Counted from the stretch's first letter, positions 40,926-50,681 are shown. The stretch is DNA of 64,000 bases from an uncultured Duncaniella sp. (GCA_910586665.1 CAJUIX010000002.1:1-64000), one strand, 5' to 3'. Notes: generated from the letters alone by a model not told the origin. A program made the numbers and translations.

Positions 40926-42371
40926 ATGGAAAAAGTAAATCAAAACATCATCCAGTCGGGCCGTCAGCTGCTATCTGACAAGGCCTGGGCGAGGTGGACA
41001 GCTCTGACGCTCGTTGCGTCGATGATGCTGTTCGCCTACATGTTTGTTGACGTAATGTCACCTCTCCAGTCATTAATCCAGCTTCAGCGCGGTTGGACCC
41101 CGGAAGTTTTCGGCTACTACGCAGGTGCTGAATATATCCTTAACGTATTCGGCTTCCTGATTATCGCAGGTATCATCCTCGACAAGATGGGAGTGCGCTT
41201 CACCGGCACGCTCTCTGCCTCGCTCATGGTGCTTGGTGCCTTCATCAAGCTTTATGGTATCAGCGACGCTTTTCAGGGTACGGCTCTCGACCAGTGGCTC
41301 AGCTCATGGTGGGTTGAGATGCCGGGTAGCGCCAAGCTTGCCGCCTTCGGCTTTATGATTTTCGGCTGCGGTTGTGAAATGGCAGGTATCACTGTTTCAA
41401 AGGCTCTTGCTAAATGGTTTGAGGGTAAGGAAATGGCTCTCGCAATGGGTCTTGAGATGGCTATTGCCCGCATCGGTGTATGGTTCATCTTCACAATCTC
41501 TCCCCGTCTGGCCGACTGGGGCGGCGAGCCGTCGGTTGTGACTCCTGTAGCTTTCTGTGCTGCTCTTCTCTGCATCGGCCTTCTCAGCTTTATCACCTTT
41601 ACTTTCATGGATGCCAAGCTTGATAAGGAAATGGGAGCTACAAAGGTAGCCGAGGCTGAATCCGACGAAGAATTTAAACTCTCCGACGTCGGCGCGATTT
41701 TCCGTAGCAAGCTTTTCTGGATTATCGCCCTCCTCTGCGTACTCTATTATTCAGCTATCTTCCCCTTCCAGCGCTATGCCGCCAACATGCTCCAGTGCAA
41801 TCTCGGCATTTCCGAGACGCAGGCTTCCGACATCTTCCGTTGGTTCCCTGTAGGCGCGGCTGTGCTCACCCCCTTCCTCGGCTACTTCCTTGACCGCAAG
41901 GGTAAGGGTGCAAGCATGCTTATCCTCGGTGCTATACTTATGATTGTGTGCCATCTGACCTTTGCCTTTGTTGTTCCGGCTACCAAGAGTGAGCTTATCA
42001 CATATTCGGCAATCGTCATTCTCGGTGTCTCCTTCTCGCTTGTGCCTGCCGCTCTTTGGCCCTCGGTTCCCAAAATCATGGACAAGCGCTTCCTCGGCAG
42101 TGCATATTCGCTGATTTTCTGGGTTCAGAACATCGGTCTCGCTTTCGTGCCTATTATTATAGGCAAGGTCATCACACTGTCAAACCCAGGTGTGACCGAT
42201 CCTTTGCAGTACAACTACACCATGCCTATGTGCTGTTTCGCCGCTCTCGGTGGTCTTGCCCTTGTGTTTGGTATAATCCTCAAATCGATGAACGCCATTC
42301 ATCATTACGGTCTCGAAGACCCCAACATCAAGGAGGACTTTGAGGATGTACGTCTCGATGGCGAGGCATAA
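40926..42371 (+). CDS. Major facilitator superfamily transporter
   Basis: A 481-residue protein with about 12 membrane segments, for example ALTLVASMMLFAYMFVDVM and FFPVGAAVLTPFLGYFLDR-like loops, and an MFS-type loop (ILDKMGVRFTG) between helices 2 and 3. It ends in a soluble acidic tail. It resembles the nitrate/oxalate-type MFS permeases that are common in Bacteroidales, but the substrate cannot be assigned. It is followed by a stem-loop at 42399-42434. Confidence 0.88.
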   Translation: MEKVNQNIIQSGRQLLSDKAWARWTALTLVASMMLFAYMFVDVMSPLQSLIQLQRGWTPEVFGYYAGAEYILNVFGFLIIAGIILDKMGVRFTGTLSASLMVLGAFIKLYGISDAFQGTALDQWLSSWWVEMPGSAKLAAFGFMIFGCGCEMAGITVSKALAKWFEGKEMALAMGLEMAIARIGVWFIFTISPRLADWGGEPSVVTPVAFCAALLCIGLLSFITFTFMDAKLDKEMGATKVAEAESDEEFKLSDVGAIFRSKLFWIIALLCVLYYSAIFPFQRYAANMLQCNLGISETQASDIFRWFPVGAAVLTPFLGYFLDRKGKGASMLILGAILMIVCHLTFAFVVPATKSELITYSAIVILGVSFSLVPAALWPSVPKIMDKRFLGSAYSLIFWVQNIGLAFVPIIIGKVITLSNPGVTDPLQYNYTMPMCCFAALGGLALVFGIILKSMNAIHHYGLEDPNIKEDFEDVRLDGEA

Positions 42372-42398
42372 ACGTCGATTGACACATCAACTAAAAAT

Positions 42399-42434
42399 AT
42401 CCCGGACAGCTTGCAGACTGAAGCTGTTCGGGAT
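42399..42434 (+). terminator. Stem-loop after the MFS gene
   Basis: A 14-bp stem with one G-U pair (42399-42412 with 42421-42434) and an 8-base loop lies 27 bp after the stop codon. The plus-strand tail is only partly T-rich (TATTGT), while the minus-strand tail is ATATTTTTAG, so it may work in both directions. Confidence 0.65.
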
Positions 42435-42490
42435 TATTGTATGGTTATGGGGAATTATAATAAATCACACATCTTGTGCGTTTTATTATT

Positions 42491-43087
42491 ATGAGAAAGA
42501 CAATTATAGTATTATTCTTGATACTGGCTTGTTCTCTGACGGAGGTCGTGGGACGAAATCCTGAACGAGGCTACCGCGGGTTTGTTGAATCAGAAAGTCT
42601 GTTCGTCCCAAACTTGGGCTTTTTGGTGGGCGGAGGCGGGGAATCCGATTTTTGGACCGGGTTCAGTACCACTCATGGCTATCAGATAAACCCACATCTG
42701 TTTGTGGGCGCCGGCATGAGCTGTCTGTGGGTGTTTAATGATATTGATTATCATACAGACACGCCAAAAATTAAATATCTGCCCCTTTTTGCCGATGTTC
42801 GCACTGATTTACGTTTCGACCGGTTTACACCGTTTGCTGATTTGCGCATGGGGTATAATCTCTTGTGTCACGGTGCGTTTTCCGGCGCGCTGACATTAGG
42901 TTATAGATTTGACTGGGGGCGCCGTGTGGCTCTGAACCTTGCGCTGGGAGTAAACCTCCGCGGTCAGCGCCACGAAGACTTTGAAAGCGGTTGGAATTCG
43001 GAAGAGGGAGCCTGGAGCCGTCTCACAGGGCGCTACCGCACCGGCTATGATGCAAAGCCGGTATTGAGATTAGGTATTGAATTTTAG
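42491..43087 (+). CDS. Probable small outer-membrane beta-barrel protein
   Basis: From ATG 42491 the protein is 198 residues with a signal peptide (MRKTIIVLFLILACSLTEVVG). An ATG five codons earlier is in frame but less suitable. The mature part has alternating aromatic/hydrophobic strands (FGAG-like FVGAGMSCLWVFND, FTPFADLRMGYNLL, FSGALTLGYRFDWG) and ends in a strand with C-terminal Phe (LRLGIEF), a hallmark of outer-membrane barrels. Function is unknown. It converges with rodA with a 10-bp gap and no terminator. Confidence 0.75.
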   Translation: MRKTIIVLFLILACSLTEVVGRNPERGYRGFVESESLFVPNLGFLVGGGGESDFWTGFSTTHGYQINPHLFVGAGMSCLWVFNDIDYHTDTPKIKYLPLFADVRTDLRFDRFTPFADLRMGYNLLCHGAFSGALTLGYRFDWGRRVALNLALGVNLRGQRHEDFESGWNSEEGAWSRLTGRYRTGYDAKPVLRLGIEF

Positions 43088-43097
43088 ATTCAGCCAT

Positions 43098-44558
43098 TTA
43101 GAACGACCGCTCGCGGCGCGAGGCGTCGATGCGCAGAAGTATAAAGAGCAGGAAGGTGAAACCCCACAGCGACGACCCCCCATAGCTGAAGAAGGGGAGG
43201 GGGATGCCGATTACAGGACACAACCCTATGACCATACCGATATTTATAGCTATATGGAAAATCAGATAGCTCGCCACACAGTAGGCATACACTCGCCCGA
43301 ACACTGTAGGCTGGCGCTCGGCAAGGCTGATGATGCGCAGGATGAGTATCAGGAATAGCAGGATGACTCCGGCCGATCCTATGAGGCCTTCTTCCTCGCC
43401 GACGGTGCAGAAGATGAAGTCTGTGTGCTGTTCGGGCACATATTTTAGCTTGGTCTGCGTGCCGTTGAGGAATCCCTTGCCCCATATACCCCCTGAGCCA
43501 ATGGCGATTTTTGATTGGTTAACATTGTAGCCGGCTCCGCGCAGGTCTTCCTCCATGCCGAGAGCCACTTTGATTCGCATCTGCTGGTGCGGCTGGAGGA
43601 TGGAGGTGAAGGCATAGTTGACGGAGAACAGGAATACAATCGCCGCGAGAGCCGCGCCGACTGTGATTACGAGCTTTCGGGCCTTGGACTTAAACATTAG
43701 CAGGACGCAGTAGGCAAGAGCCGCCATGATAACTGTCACGAAGAAGATTGTACCCGGGACGGGGACGCCCAATAGTTCGAGCGCGGTGACTATCACCCCC
43801 GTGCCCAAGAACCAGAACAAGGTATTTCGTGCCGCTTCAAATTCCTTGCAATATATGGCAAGCATGGCCACAATCAGCACCATTATCATTATGAATACCG
43901 CGGCTTGTCCGGCTGGTATGCCGAGCAGGAGTGTCCCGGTATACTTTACGGCTACCACGAAGAAGGTGACAGCACAGACAGCGGCCAGTAGCACCAATCC
44001 GCTCATACCCTCGCGATATAGCACGAAGAATAATGATAGATACACCAATGCCGAGCCGGTTTCTTTCTGTCCGAGAATCAGTATGACAGGTATGAAGATA
44101 ATCAGCAGCGCTATCATATAGTTCTTCTTCGAGGCATTGAGCACAAAATTATAGCTTGAGAACAACTTCGCGAGACACAGTGCCGTGGCAAACTTGCCGA
44201 ATTCCGCCGGTTGGAGGCTCATCGGGCCGATTACGAGCCACGAGCGCGAGCCTTTGATGTCCGGGGCTATGAATATTGTTATCAACAGCAGCAGGCACAC
44301 TCCTCCGTAGATGACGTATGCATAGTTCTCGTATACTCTGACGTCAATCAGTATCAATACCAGTCCGAGGATGAGCGAAAGACCTATCCATCTGAATTGT
44401 TTCCCGGAAAATTCCGTGAAACTCAACATATTGGCATGGTCAAAATCATAGCTGGCGGCATATATGCTAACCATGCCAGCCATGACGAGGATTATATATA
44501 GCACGACTGTGAACCAGTCGACATATTTGAAAACCGAACCGTTGTTGTCTTGTTGCAC
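43098..44558 (-). CDS. rodA: Rod shape-determining SEDS protein RodA
   Basis: RodA is the SEDS peptidoglycan glycosyltransferase of the elongasome, paired with PBP2. SEDS signatures include DIKGSRSWLVIGPMSLQPAE and the C-terminal GLCPVIGIPLPFFSYGGSSL. The protein has 486 residues against about 370 in E. coli, with the extra sequence, including several hydrophobic segments, in the middle (roughly residues 190-310). Such enlarged RodA is common in Bacteroidetes as I recall. It is the last gene of the mre operon, 41 bp downstream of mrdA. Confidence 0.95.
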   Translation of the reverse strand: MQQDNNGSVFKYVDWFTVVLYIILVMAGMVSIYAASYDFDHANMLSFTEFSGKQFRWIGLSLILGLVLILIDVRVYENYAYVIYGGVCLLLLITIFIAPDIKGSRSWLVIGPMSLQPAEFGKFATALCLAKLFSSYNFVLNASKKNYMIALLIIFIPVILILGQKETGSALVYLSLFFVLYREGMSGLVLLAAVCAVTFFVVAVKYTGTLLLGIPAGQAAVFIMIMVLIVAMLAIYCKEFEAARNTLFWFLGTGVIVTALELLGVPVPGTIFFVTVIMAALAYCVLLMFKSKARKLVITVGAALAAIVFLFSVNYAFTSILQPHQQMRIKVALGMEEDLRGAGYNVNQSKIAIGSGGIWGKGFLNGTQTKLKYVPEQHTDFIFCTVGEEEGLIGSAGVILLFLILILRIISLAERQPTVFGRVYAYCVASYLIFHIAINIGMVIGLCPVIGIPLPFFSYGGSSLWGFTFLLFILLRIDASRRERSF

Positions 44559-44599
44559 GTCGCTTATACTTTAGGAGGGGTGATACTGTTTCTTTACGG

Positions 44600-46462
44600 T
44601 TAATGCTTCTTGGTGTCGGCAAACTGAATAGTGTTTGACTGCAACATTCTTTCTTCAAGATACTTCCGCTCGGGAGGAATGAAGCCGCGCAGGTATCTCT
44701 CCATGACGAGCGAGCCTATAGGCACACCGAAAGTGGCACCGAAGCCCGCATTTTCGACATAGACCGCCACGGCTATCTTTGGTTCGTGGTAAGGGGCAAA
44801 GCCCATGAAGGCTGAGTGGTCACGGCCGTGAGGGTTCTGGGCCGTACCTGTCTTTCCGCACACCTCTATGTCAACCAGATTGGTAAGTCGGCATGTACCG
44901 CCGGTGACAGCCATGCGCATGCCTTCGGCTATATCGTTATACCAATGTGAGGCCACAGTCGGTGTGTGTCGCTCGAGATACTCCGAGGGCACTATTGTGT
45001 CCTGGATTTCCTTGACGACATGCGGGGTGATGTAGTGGCCGCGGTTGGCTATCGTCGCGCACAGATTGGCTATCTGCAAGGGCGTGGCAAGAATCTCACC
45101 CTGTCCGATAGCAATTGATATGATGGTGTTTGCACTCCAGTGGCCGGCGCCATACCATTTGTTGTAGAATTCTACGTTTGGAATGAAGCCTCTGTACTCA
45201 CCCGGAAGGTCTATGCCGAGCTTGTAGCCGTAGCCCATTGACACCATGTGCTTTTTCCAAATATCAAAAGCGTTGGCCGAGCTTCCGTATTTGCCGCGCT
45301 TGTCTATCATATATTTGAAACCCCAGCAGAAATAGGCGTTACACGATGTCTGGAGCGCCGGTTTGAGCGGGAGGGGGGAGCCGTGACCGTGACAGCCTAC
45401 GCGCAAGCCTCCCGATATGAATCCGTGGTAGCACGGGAACATTGTACTGGTCGTAATGATGCCCTCTTCGAGCAGTATCAGGCCCTGTGTGGGTTTGAAA
45501 GTAGAGCCCGGGGGATAGGTGGCCTGGATTGCACGGTTGAAGAGGGGCTTGTCGGGATCGGCCATCATTTTGTTGTAATTGGCACCTCGTTCACGGCCTA
45601 TCAGCTTGCTCGGATCGTAGGAGGGTGCGGAGACAAGGCAGAGAATCTCACCTGTGGCAGGCTCGATAGCCACGACAGCCCCCTTTTTGTTCATCATCAG
45701 AGACTCGGCATACTGTTGCAGCTCGATGTTGAGTGACAGCTTGATATTTTTGCCAGCCACGGCGTCGCGGTCGAGTGCACCCTCTTCGTAGCGCCCCTGG
45801 ATTCGTCCCAGGGCGTCGCGCATGAGGACTTCCGCCCCCTTGGTGCCTCTCAGAAATTTCTCGTAAGTGTGTTCGATGCCGATGTCGCCGATATAGTCAC
45901 CCGGCATATAGTAGTGGTCACGGTCGATATCTTTCTGTGACACCTCGCGGATGTTGCCGAGCACGTTGGCCGCGCTCTTATAGTTATACTCTCGGAGGAT
46001 GCGTTTCTGTATGTAAAATCCAGGGAATCTGTATAGCTTTTCTTGTAGGCGTCCGTATTCTTCGGCTGTGAGATGTGTGAGCAGCTTTTGGGGGGAGTAG
46101 GAGGAGTAACCGGGATTGCGTCGCTTGTCCTTCATCTCGACAATTCTCCGGCGCAGGTCCTCGGGGGTGATATTCAGTGCGCGGCAGAAGTCGAGTGTGT
46201 CGAACTCCTTGACGTCGCGCGGAATCATCATGACGTCATAGGCCGGCTGGTTGTAGACCACGAGCCTGCCGTCGCGGTCATATATTATGCCGCGTGAGGG
46301 ATACACCGCCTTGCGCAAAAATGCGTTTGAGTCGGCATATTCTTTATATTTTGAGTCGAAAACCTGGAGGCTGACAAGGCGACATATATATATGAGTGCA
46401 ATTATTACTATAAAGCCGCCTATGACATAGCGCCGTTTTTCGAGATTATAGTCTTTTCTCAC
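44600..46462 (-). CDS. mrdA: Penicillin-binding protein 2 (transpeptidase)
   Basis: The 620-residue class B PBP has one N-terminal membrane segment (YVIGGFIVIIALIYICRL), a dimerisation/pedestal domain, and the transpeptidase domain with SxxK motif in PPGSTFKPTQG, SxN in QTSCNAYF and KTG in VCGKTGTAQNP. It crosslinks lateral-wall peptidoglycan with RodA. Its start overlaps mreD by 17 bp. Confidence 0.96.
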   Translation of the reverse strand: MRKDYNLEKRRYVIGGFIVIIALIYICRLVSLQVFDSKYKEYADSNAFLRKAVYPSRGIIYDRDGRLVVYNQPAYDVMMIPRDVKEFDTLDFCRALNITPEDLRRRIVEMKDKRRNPGYSSYSPQKLLTHLTAEEYGRLQEKLYRFPGFYIQKRILREYNYKSAANVLGNIREVSQKDIDRDHYYMPGDYIGDIGIEHTYEKFLRGTKGAEVLMRDALGRIQGRYEEGALDRDAVAGKNIKLSLNIELQQYAESLMMNKKGAVVAIEPATGEILCLVSAPSYDPSKLIGRERGANYNKMMADPDKPLFNRAIQATYPPGSTFKPTQGLILLEEGIITTSTMFPCYHGFISGGLRVGCHGHGSPLPLKPALQTSCNAYFCWGFKYMIDKRGKYGSSANAFDIWKKHMVSMGYGYKLGIDLPGEYRGFIPNVEFYNKWYGAGHWSANTIISIAIGQGEILATPLQIANLCATIANRGHYITPHVVKEIQDTIVPSEYLERHTPTVASHWYNDIAEGMRMAVTGGTCRLTNLVDIEVCGKTGTAQNPHGRDHSAFMGFAPYHEPKIAVAVYVENAGFGATFGVPIGSLVMERYLRGFIPPERKYLEERMLQSNTIQFADTKKH

Positions 46463-46967
46463 TTCGCGGTGTCATGAAACTGTCAATACCGACCATTATT
46501 GCCATTGATAGAATAGTGCTGAACACTATTCGGAGCAATAGCCTGACGGGATTGAAGAAAGTGAATGATTCGATTAAGAATATAAGGGTGCAGTAGAGGA
46601 GGGTCATGGTCAGCAGATACTTCAGATAGGTAGCTGTTCCAAGAGAGTGCATTGACGGCTCGGGGCGCGTCATGTCCTCCTCACGGGGGGCGTAGAGCCT
46701 GAGTATCGGCTTGCGGCACATGACAAGTATCGTACATGCGACGGTGTTCATTCCGTAGGTGTCGGAGAAGATGTCCACTATCAGGCCGAGGAAGAATCCG
46801 ATTGTCAGAAGCTGGTTGGTCGACAGCGTGATAGGCAGTCGCAGGAGCACATAGATGAATATCAACGGCACTGCCACATTGAATAGGCAGATGTGGTTGA
46901 AGACTATCACTTGTGCAAACACAAGTATGAAGCCGAGAAGTATAAATTTAAGTACCGTCTTGCTCAT
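46446..46967 (-). CDS. mreD: Rod shape-determining protein MreD
   Basis: A 173-residue membrane protein with about five hydrophobic segments (LKFILLGFILVFAQVIVFN at the start, YLKYLLTMTLLYCTLIFLI near the end). It is assigned as MreD by position between mreC and mrdA plus its general profile; the sequence is poorly conserved in the family. Starts seven bases after the mreC stop. Confidence 0.9.
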   Translation of the reverse strand: MSKTVLKFILLGFILVFAQVIVFNHICLFNVAVPLIFIYVLLRLPITLSTNQLLTIGFFLGLIVDIFSDTYGMNTVACTILVMCRKPILRLYAPREEDMTRPEPSMHSLGTATYLKYLLTMTLLYCTLIFLIESFTFFNPVRLLLRIVFSTILSMAIMVGIDSFMTPRSEKRL

Positions 46968-46974
46968 CCCGTGC

Positions 46975-47829
46975 TTAGTTTATGTTTTTTATTTCAAGCT
47001 CTTTCTCCACCTCCACAAGCTCGTCTTTCATATGGTCGCGTATGACACGGACTGTCGACAGGGTCGAGAAGTCGGTGAAGAGTTTGATGCGCAGCGTATA
47101 AAAATTATCCTCACGGTCGCGCGAGCCGGAGAGAATTGTTCCCACGGGTACTCCTTCGGGGAAAACCGACGAGTAACCGCTCGTCACAACAGTGTCACCC
47201 TTTACGAAGCGGGCGTGTTTCGGCAACTCTTCGAGTATGGCTTCTCCTGGATCGCGTCCGTCCCACACAAGTGATCCGACCTGTTCCTCACCCTTGACCT
47301 TGCACGACAGGCGAAGGTAGGGGTTAAGGACTGAAATCAGGCGTGCTGTGTGGTCCGATACGACATTGACTATTCCGACTATGCCGTTCTGGTCAATCAC
47401 ACCCATCTCAGGTTCGACTCCGTCAAGCCGTCCTTTTTCTATTGTTATATAGTTGTGGGAATGGTTGATGGAGTTGTTAATGACGTGGGCAATGAGGAAC
47501 TGGTAGCGCGACAGGGCCGAATCTACGGTCATTGTGTCGGCATATAGTTTCTCTTTATAGTCACGAATCACTCTGTTAAGCCTGTAGTTCTCCAGTTCGA
47601 GGTCTGAATTGCGTCGCTGAAGGTCTTCGTTGATGTCGCGCAGTGAAAAATATGACGTGACATTGTTTGTGGCCTTGTAGACGCCGGAGGCGACTACATT
47701 GGCCGACGAAAGATAGACATGGTGCTGGAACGGATTGCGTGAAAACAGCATAACAAGCCCCGCCACCAGATAGATGACGAAGAGAAACCATGAGCTGTAT
47801 CTGACGAAAAACTTAAAAAGTTCGCTCAA
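46975..47829 (-). CDS. mreC: Rod shape-determining protein MreC
   Basis: A 284-residue periplasmic scaffold with one N-terminal membrane segment (SSWFLFVIYLVAGLVMLFS), a coiled-coil region (DINEDLQRRNSDLELENYRL) and the beta-barrel domain with NGIVGIVNVVSDHTARLISV. It bridges MreB filaments with PBP2. Located 111 bp downstream of mreB, with a stem-loop between. Confidence 0.95.
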   Translation of the reverse strand: MSELFKFFVRYSSWFLFVIYLVAGLVMLFSRNPFQHHVYLSSANVVASGVYKATNNVTSYFSLRDINEDLQRRNSDLELENYRLNRVIRDYKEKLYADTMTVDSALSRYQFLIAHVINNSINHSHNYITIEKGRLDGVEPEMGVIDQNGIVGIVNVVSDHTARLISVLNPYLRLSCKVKGEEQVGSLVWDGRDPGEAILEELPKHARFVKGDTVVTSGYSSVFPEGVPVGTILSGSRDREDNFYTLRIKLFTDFSTLSTVRVIRDHMKDELVEVEKELEIKNIN

Positions 47830-47866
47830 CTTTTCTGAATATGCTTGTTAGTCAATATTAACCCTG

Positions 47867-47887
47867 GGCCGCTATAACATAGCGGCC
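47867..47887. other. Stem-loop between mreB and mreC
   Basis: A perfect 8-bp stem (GGCCGCTA with TAGCGGCC) and 5-base loop in the 111-bp gap. There is no T-run after it on the minus strand, so it is a poor intrinsic terminator. It may be an attenuator or mRNA-processing/stability element that sets MreB above MreC expression. Confidence 0.5.
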
Positions 47888-47940
47888 TCATGGATTGTTA
47901 TTTACGCGATTTGCTGTCCGTAATGGATTTTCCTAATCCT

Positions 47941-48960
47941 TTAGCGGATGAGGAATGAGAAGGTCTCGATGTTCTTGAGCGCGACCCCCGTACCCTTCGC
48001 AACAGCGAGGAGGGGATCTTCGGCGATGTGGAACTGGATTCCGATCTTATCGGTCAGACGCTTGTCGAGACCGCGGAGCATTGCACCGCCACCTGCGAGG
48101 AAGATACCGTTCATCACAATGTCGGAGTAGAGTTCCGGGGGAGTCTCGTCGAGAGCCTGGAGCACTGCGGCCTCGATGCGTGAGATGGATTTCTCTATGC
48201 AGTGTGAGATTTCCTGATAGCTGACGGGCACTTCCATAGGAAGGGCTGTCATCTTGTTCGGTCCGTGAACAATGAAGTCTTCCGGCGGATTTTCAAGCTC
48301 TGTGAGAGCCGAACCGACATGAATCTTAATCTGCTCAGCGGTGCGCTCGCCCACCTTGACGTTGTGGACGCGGCTCATGTGCTCCATGATGTCGTCAGTG
48401 AGGTCGTCGCCGGCCACCTGTATACTCTTGTTCGACACGATGCCACCGAGTGAGATGACTGCGATTTCTGTAGTACCACCGCCTATGTCGACAATCATGT
48501 TGCCCTGGGGGGCGAGGACGTCGATACCGATACCGAGAGCGGCAGCCATAGGCTCATAAATCATGTAGACGTCGCGGCCGCCGGCGTGTTCCGACGAGTC
48601 GCGCACGGCGCGAATCTCAACCTCGGTGGAGCCGGAAGGGATACCTACGACCATTTTCATAGAGGGGGAGAACCAGTTGCTCTTGGAGCTTGCTTTCTTG
48701 ATAAGGCCGCGAATCATCATCTCGGCAGCATTGAAGTTGGCAATCACACCTTTACGGAGCGGACGGATTGTCTCAATTCCGTCGTTCTCCTTACCCTGCA
48801 TGAGCTTGGCCTCGCGTCCGACCGCGATGAGCTTGCCGCTGCGCTTTTCGATAGCGACAATCGAAGGCTCGTCAATGACAATCTTGTCATTGTGTATGAT
48901 AATCGTATTGGCCGTACCGAGGTCAATAGCGATTTCTTTGGTGAATGAAAATAATCCCAT
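47941..48960 (-). CDS. mreB: Rod shape-determining actin homologue MreB
   Basis: The 339-residue protein shows the actin/HSP70 ATPase fold: EIAIDLGTANTIIIHNDKIV (phosphate 1), AAALGIGIDVLAPQGNMIVD and IGGGTTEIAVISLGG (phosphate 2), GIFLAGGGAMLRGLDK (adenosine). It forms filaments on the inner membrane that organise cell elongation. It is the first gene of the operon with mreC, mreD, mrdA and rodA. Confidence 0.98.
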   Translation of the reverse strand: MGLFSFTKEIAIDLGTANTIIIHNDKIVIDEPSIVAIEKRSGKLIAVGREAKLMQGKENDGIETIRPLRKGVIANFNAAEMMIRGLIKKASSKSNWFSPSMKMVVGIPSGSTEVEIRAVRDSSEHAGGRDVYMIYEPMAAALGIGIDVLAPQGNMIVDIGGGTTEIAVISLGGIVSNKSIQVAGDDLTDDIMEHMSRVHNVKVGERTAEQIKIHVGSALTELENPPEDFIVHGPNKMTALPMEVPVSYQEISHCIEKSISRIEAAVLQALDETPPELYSDIVMNGIFLAGGGAMLRGLDKRLTDKIGIQFHIAEDPLLAVAKGTGVALKNIETFSFLIR

Positions 48961-48989
48961 TAGTTAAATAAGTGCTTTGTATGTGTTTA

Positions 48990-49035
48990 ATCCCCGGCTC
49001 CTTTACGAGGTAGATGCCCTCGGGGGAGCGGGGAT
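48990..49035 (-). terminator. Stem-loop downstream of purH
   Basis: ATCCCC-G-GCTCC (48990-49001) pairs with GGAGCGGGGAT (49025-49035) with one bulged G. An inner GAGG/CCTC stem sits in the loop. It lies 16 bp after the purH stop. No strong T-run follows on the minus strand. Confidence 0.6.
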
Positions 49036-49051
49036 AATATCGGTGAGAGTT

Positions 49052-50596
49052 TTAATGTTTGAAGTGGCGGAAGCCGGTGATTACCATTGCCATGTCGTGA
49101 GTGTTGCAGAAATCGACACTCTCCTGGTCACGGATAGAGCCTCCAGGGTGAACTACGGCGACGACACCTGCTTCGCGGGCGATTTCGACGCAGTCAGGGA
49201 ATGGGAAGAAGGCGTCGGATGCCATGACGGCTCCGTGGAGGTCAAAACCGAATGAGTGAGCCTTCTCGATAGCCTGCTTGAGTGCGTCGACACGGGATGT
49301 CTGGCCTACACCGCTTGCAAGAAGCATGTTGTCCTTGGCAAGCACAATGGCATTGCTCTTTGAATTCTTGACAATCTTGTTGGCAAAGAGGAGGTCGGCT
49401 GCCTGTTCGGGTGTCACAGCCTTTTCTGTCACCTGCTTGAGGTCGTCGAGAGTCTCCACTTTGAGATCGCGGTCCTGGACGAGGGCGCCGTTGAGTATCG
49501 AGCGGAACTGACGTGTGGTGTCAAGGGCCTTCTTGATTACGAGGATGATGCGGTTCTTCTTCTGCTTGAGGATTTCAAGTGCGCCGTCGGTATAGGCGGG
49601 TGCTATGATTACCTCGAAGAAAATTTTGTTGATTTCCTCGGCTGCAGTCTCGTCGACTGTGCCGTTAGTGATGAGCACACCGCCGAAAGCGCTGACGGGG
49701 TCACCTGCAAGTGCGTCCTTCCAGGCTTCGGCAATGGTCGGGCGAGTGGCAAGGCCGCAGGCATTGTTGTGCTTGAGGATGGCGAATGTCGGATCCTTGA
49801 ATTCGGAAATAAGACATACGGCTGCATCTATGTCGAGCAGGTTGTTGTAGCTTATTTCTTTTCCGTGGAGCTGGTCAAACATGGCCGAGAAGTCACCATA
49901 GAAAGTGCCGTGCTGGTGGGGATTCTCACCGTAGCGCATCTCCTTGGCACCGTCGATAGCTATGCGGAGGTCGTCCTGCTTCTCAATGGGTGACTCTACA
50001 GCTGTTGATGCGAAGTAGTTGTAGATGTCGCTATCGTAGCCTGACGATACGGCAAAGGCCTGCGATGCAAACCAGCGGCGCTCTGCGAGCGAGCTGGATG
50101 CGCCGTTGCGCTTGAGCATTTCGGCAAGGGCCTTGTACTGTCCCTTGGAGGCAACAATGACAACGTCGTTGTAGTTCTTGGCAGCGGCGCGGATGAGCGA
50201 GATGCCGCCTATGTCAATCTTCTCGATGATATCGGCCTCGGGAGCGCCTGATGCAACAGTGGCGCTGAATGGGTAGAGGTCGACGATTACGAGGTCGATT
50301 TCAGGAATTTCATATTGCTTGATCTGACCGCGGTCACCTTCGTTGTCGCGACGGTTCAGGATGCCGCCAAACACTTTGGGGTGGAGGGTCTTGACACGGC
50401 CTCCGAGAATCGAGGGGTAGCCGGTAAGATCCTCTACTGCGTCACATTCGTAACCTAAACTTTCAATGAATGAGCGTGTGCCTCCTGTCGAGAGAAATTT
50501 GACACCGTCGGCATGTAGCAACGACAATATTTCTTCCAGTCCGTCCTTATAAAAGACTGAAATGAGAGCGGTCTTGATTAGTTTATTGTCAGACAT
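49052..50596 (-). CDS. purH: Bifunctional AICAR transformylase/IMP cyclohydrolase
   Basis: PurH performs the last two steps of IMP synthesis. The 514-residue protein starts with the MGS-like IMP cyclohydrolase domain (KFLSTGGTRSFIESLGYECD; SILGGRVKTLHPKVFGGILN) and continues with the AICAR transformylase domain (MRYGENPHQHGTFYG; ILKHNNACGLA; AFGGVLITNGTVDETAAEEI). Length is normal. Own promoter at 50647-50681. Confidence 0.97.
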   Translation of the reverse strand: MSDNKLIKTALISVFYKDGLEEILSLLHADGVKFLSTGGTRSFIESLGYECDAVEDLTGYPSILGGRVKTLHPKVFGGILNRRDNEGDRGQIKQYEIPEIDLVIVDLYPFSATVASGAPEADIIEKIDIGGISLIRAAAKNYNDVVIVASKGQYKALAEMLKRNGASSSLAERRWFASQAFAVSSGYDSDIYNYFASTAVESPIEKQDDLRIAIDGAKEMRYGENPHQHGTFYGDFSAMFDQLHGKEISYNNLLDIDAAVCLISEFKDPTFAILKHNNACGLATRPTIAEAWKDALAGDPVSAFGGVLITNGTVDETAAEEINKIFFEVIIAPAYTDGALEILKQKKNRIILVIKKALDTTRQFRSILNGALVQDRDLKVETLDDLKQVTEKAVTPEQAADLLFANKIVKNSKSNAIVLAKDNMLLASGVGQTSRVDALKQAIEKAHSFGFDLHGAVMASDAFFPFPDCVEIAREAGVVAVVHPGGSIRDQESVDFCNTHDMAMVITGFRHFKH

Positions 50597-50646
50597 CGTT
50601 GTAAAATTCTGAACTTGTTGTTGGGAAACTGTGATTTTTGAAAGTG

Positions 50647-50681
50647 CAAAGTTAATGAAAAATACTCACTATTCGAACAAA
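50647..50681 (-). promoter_or_regulatory. purH promoter
   Basis: TAACTTTG (50654-50647, minus) with TTTG (50681-50678) 23 bp upstream. Leader about 47 nt. I see no riboswitch-like fold in that leader. Confidence 0.55.
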
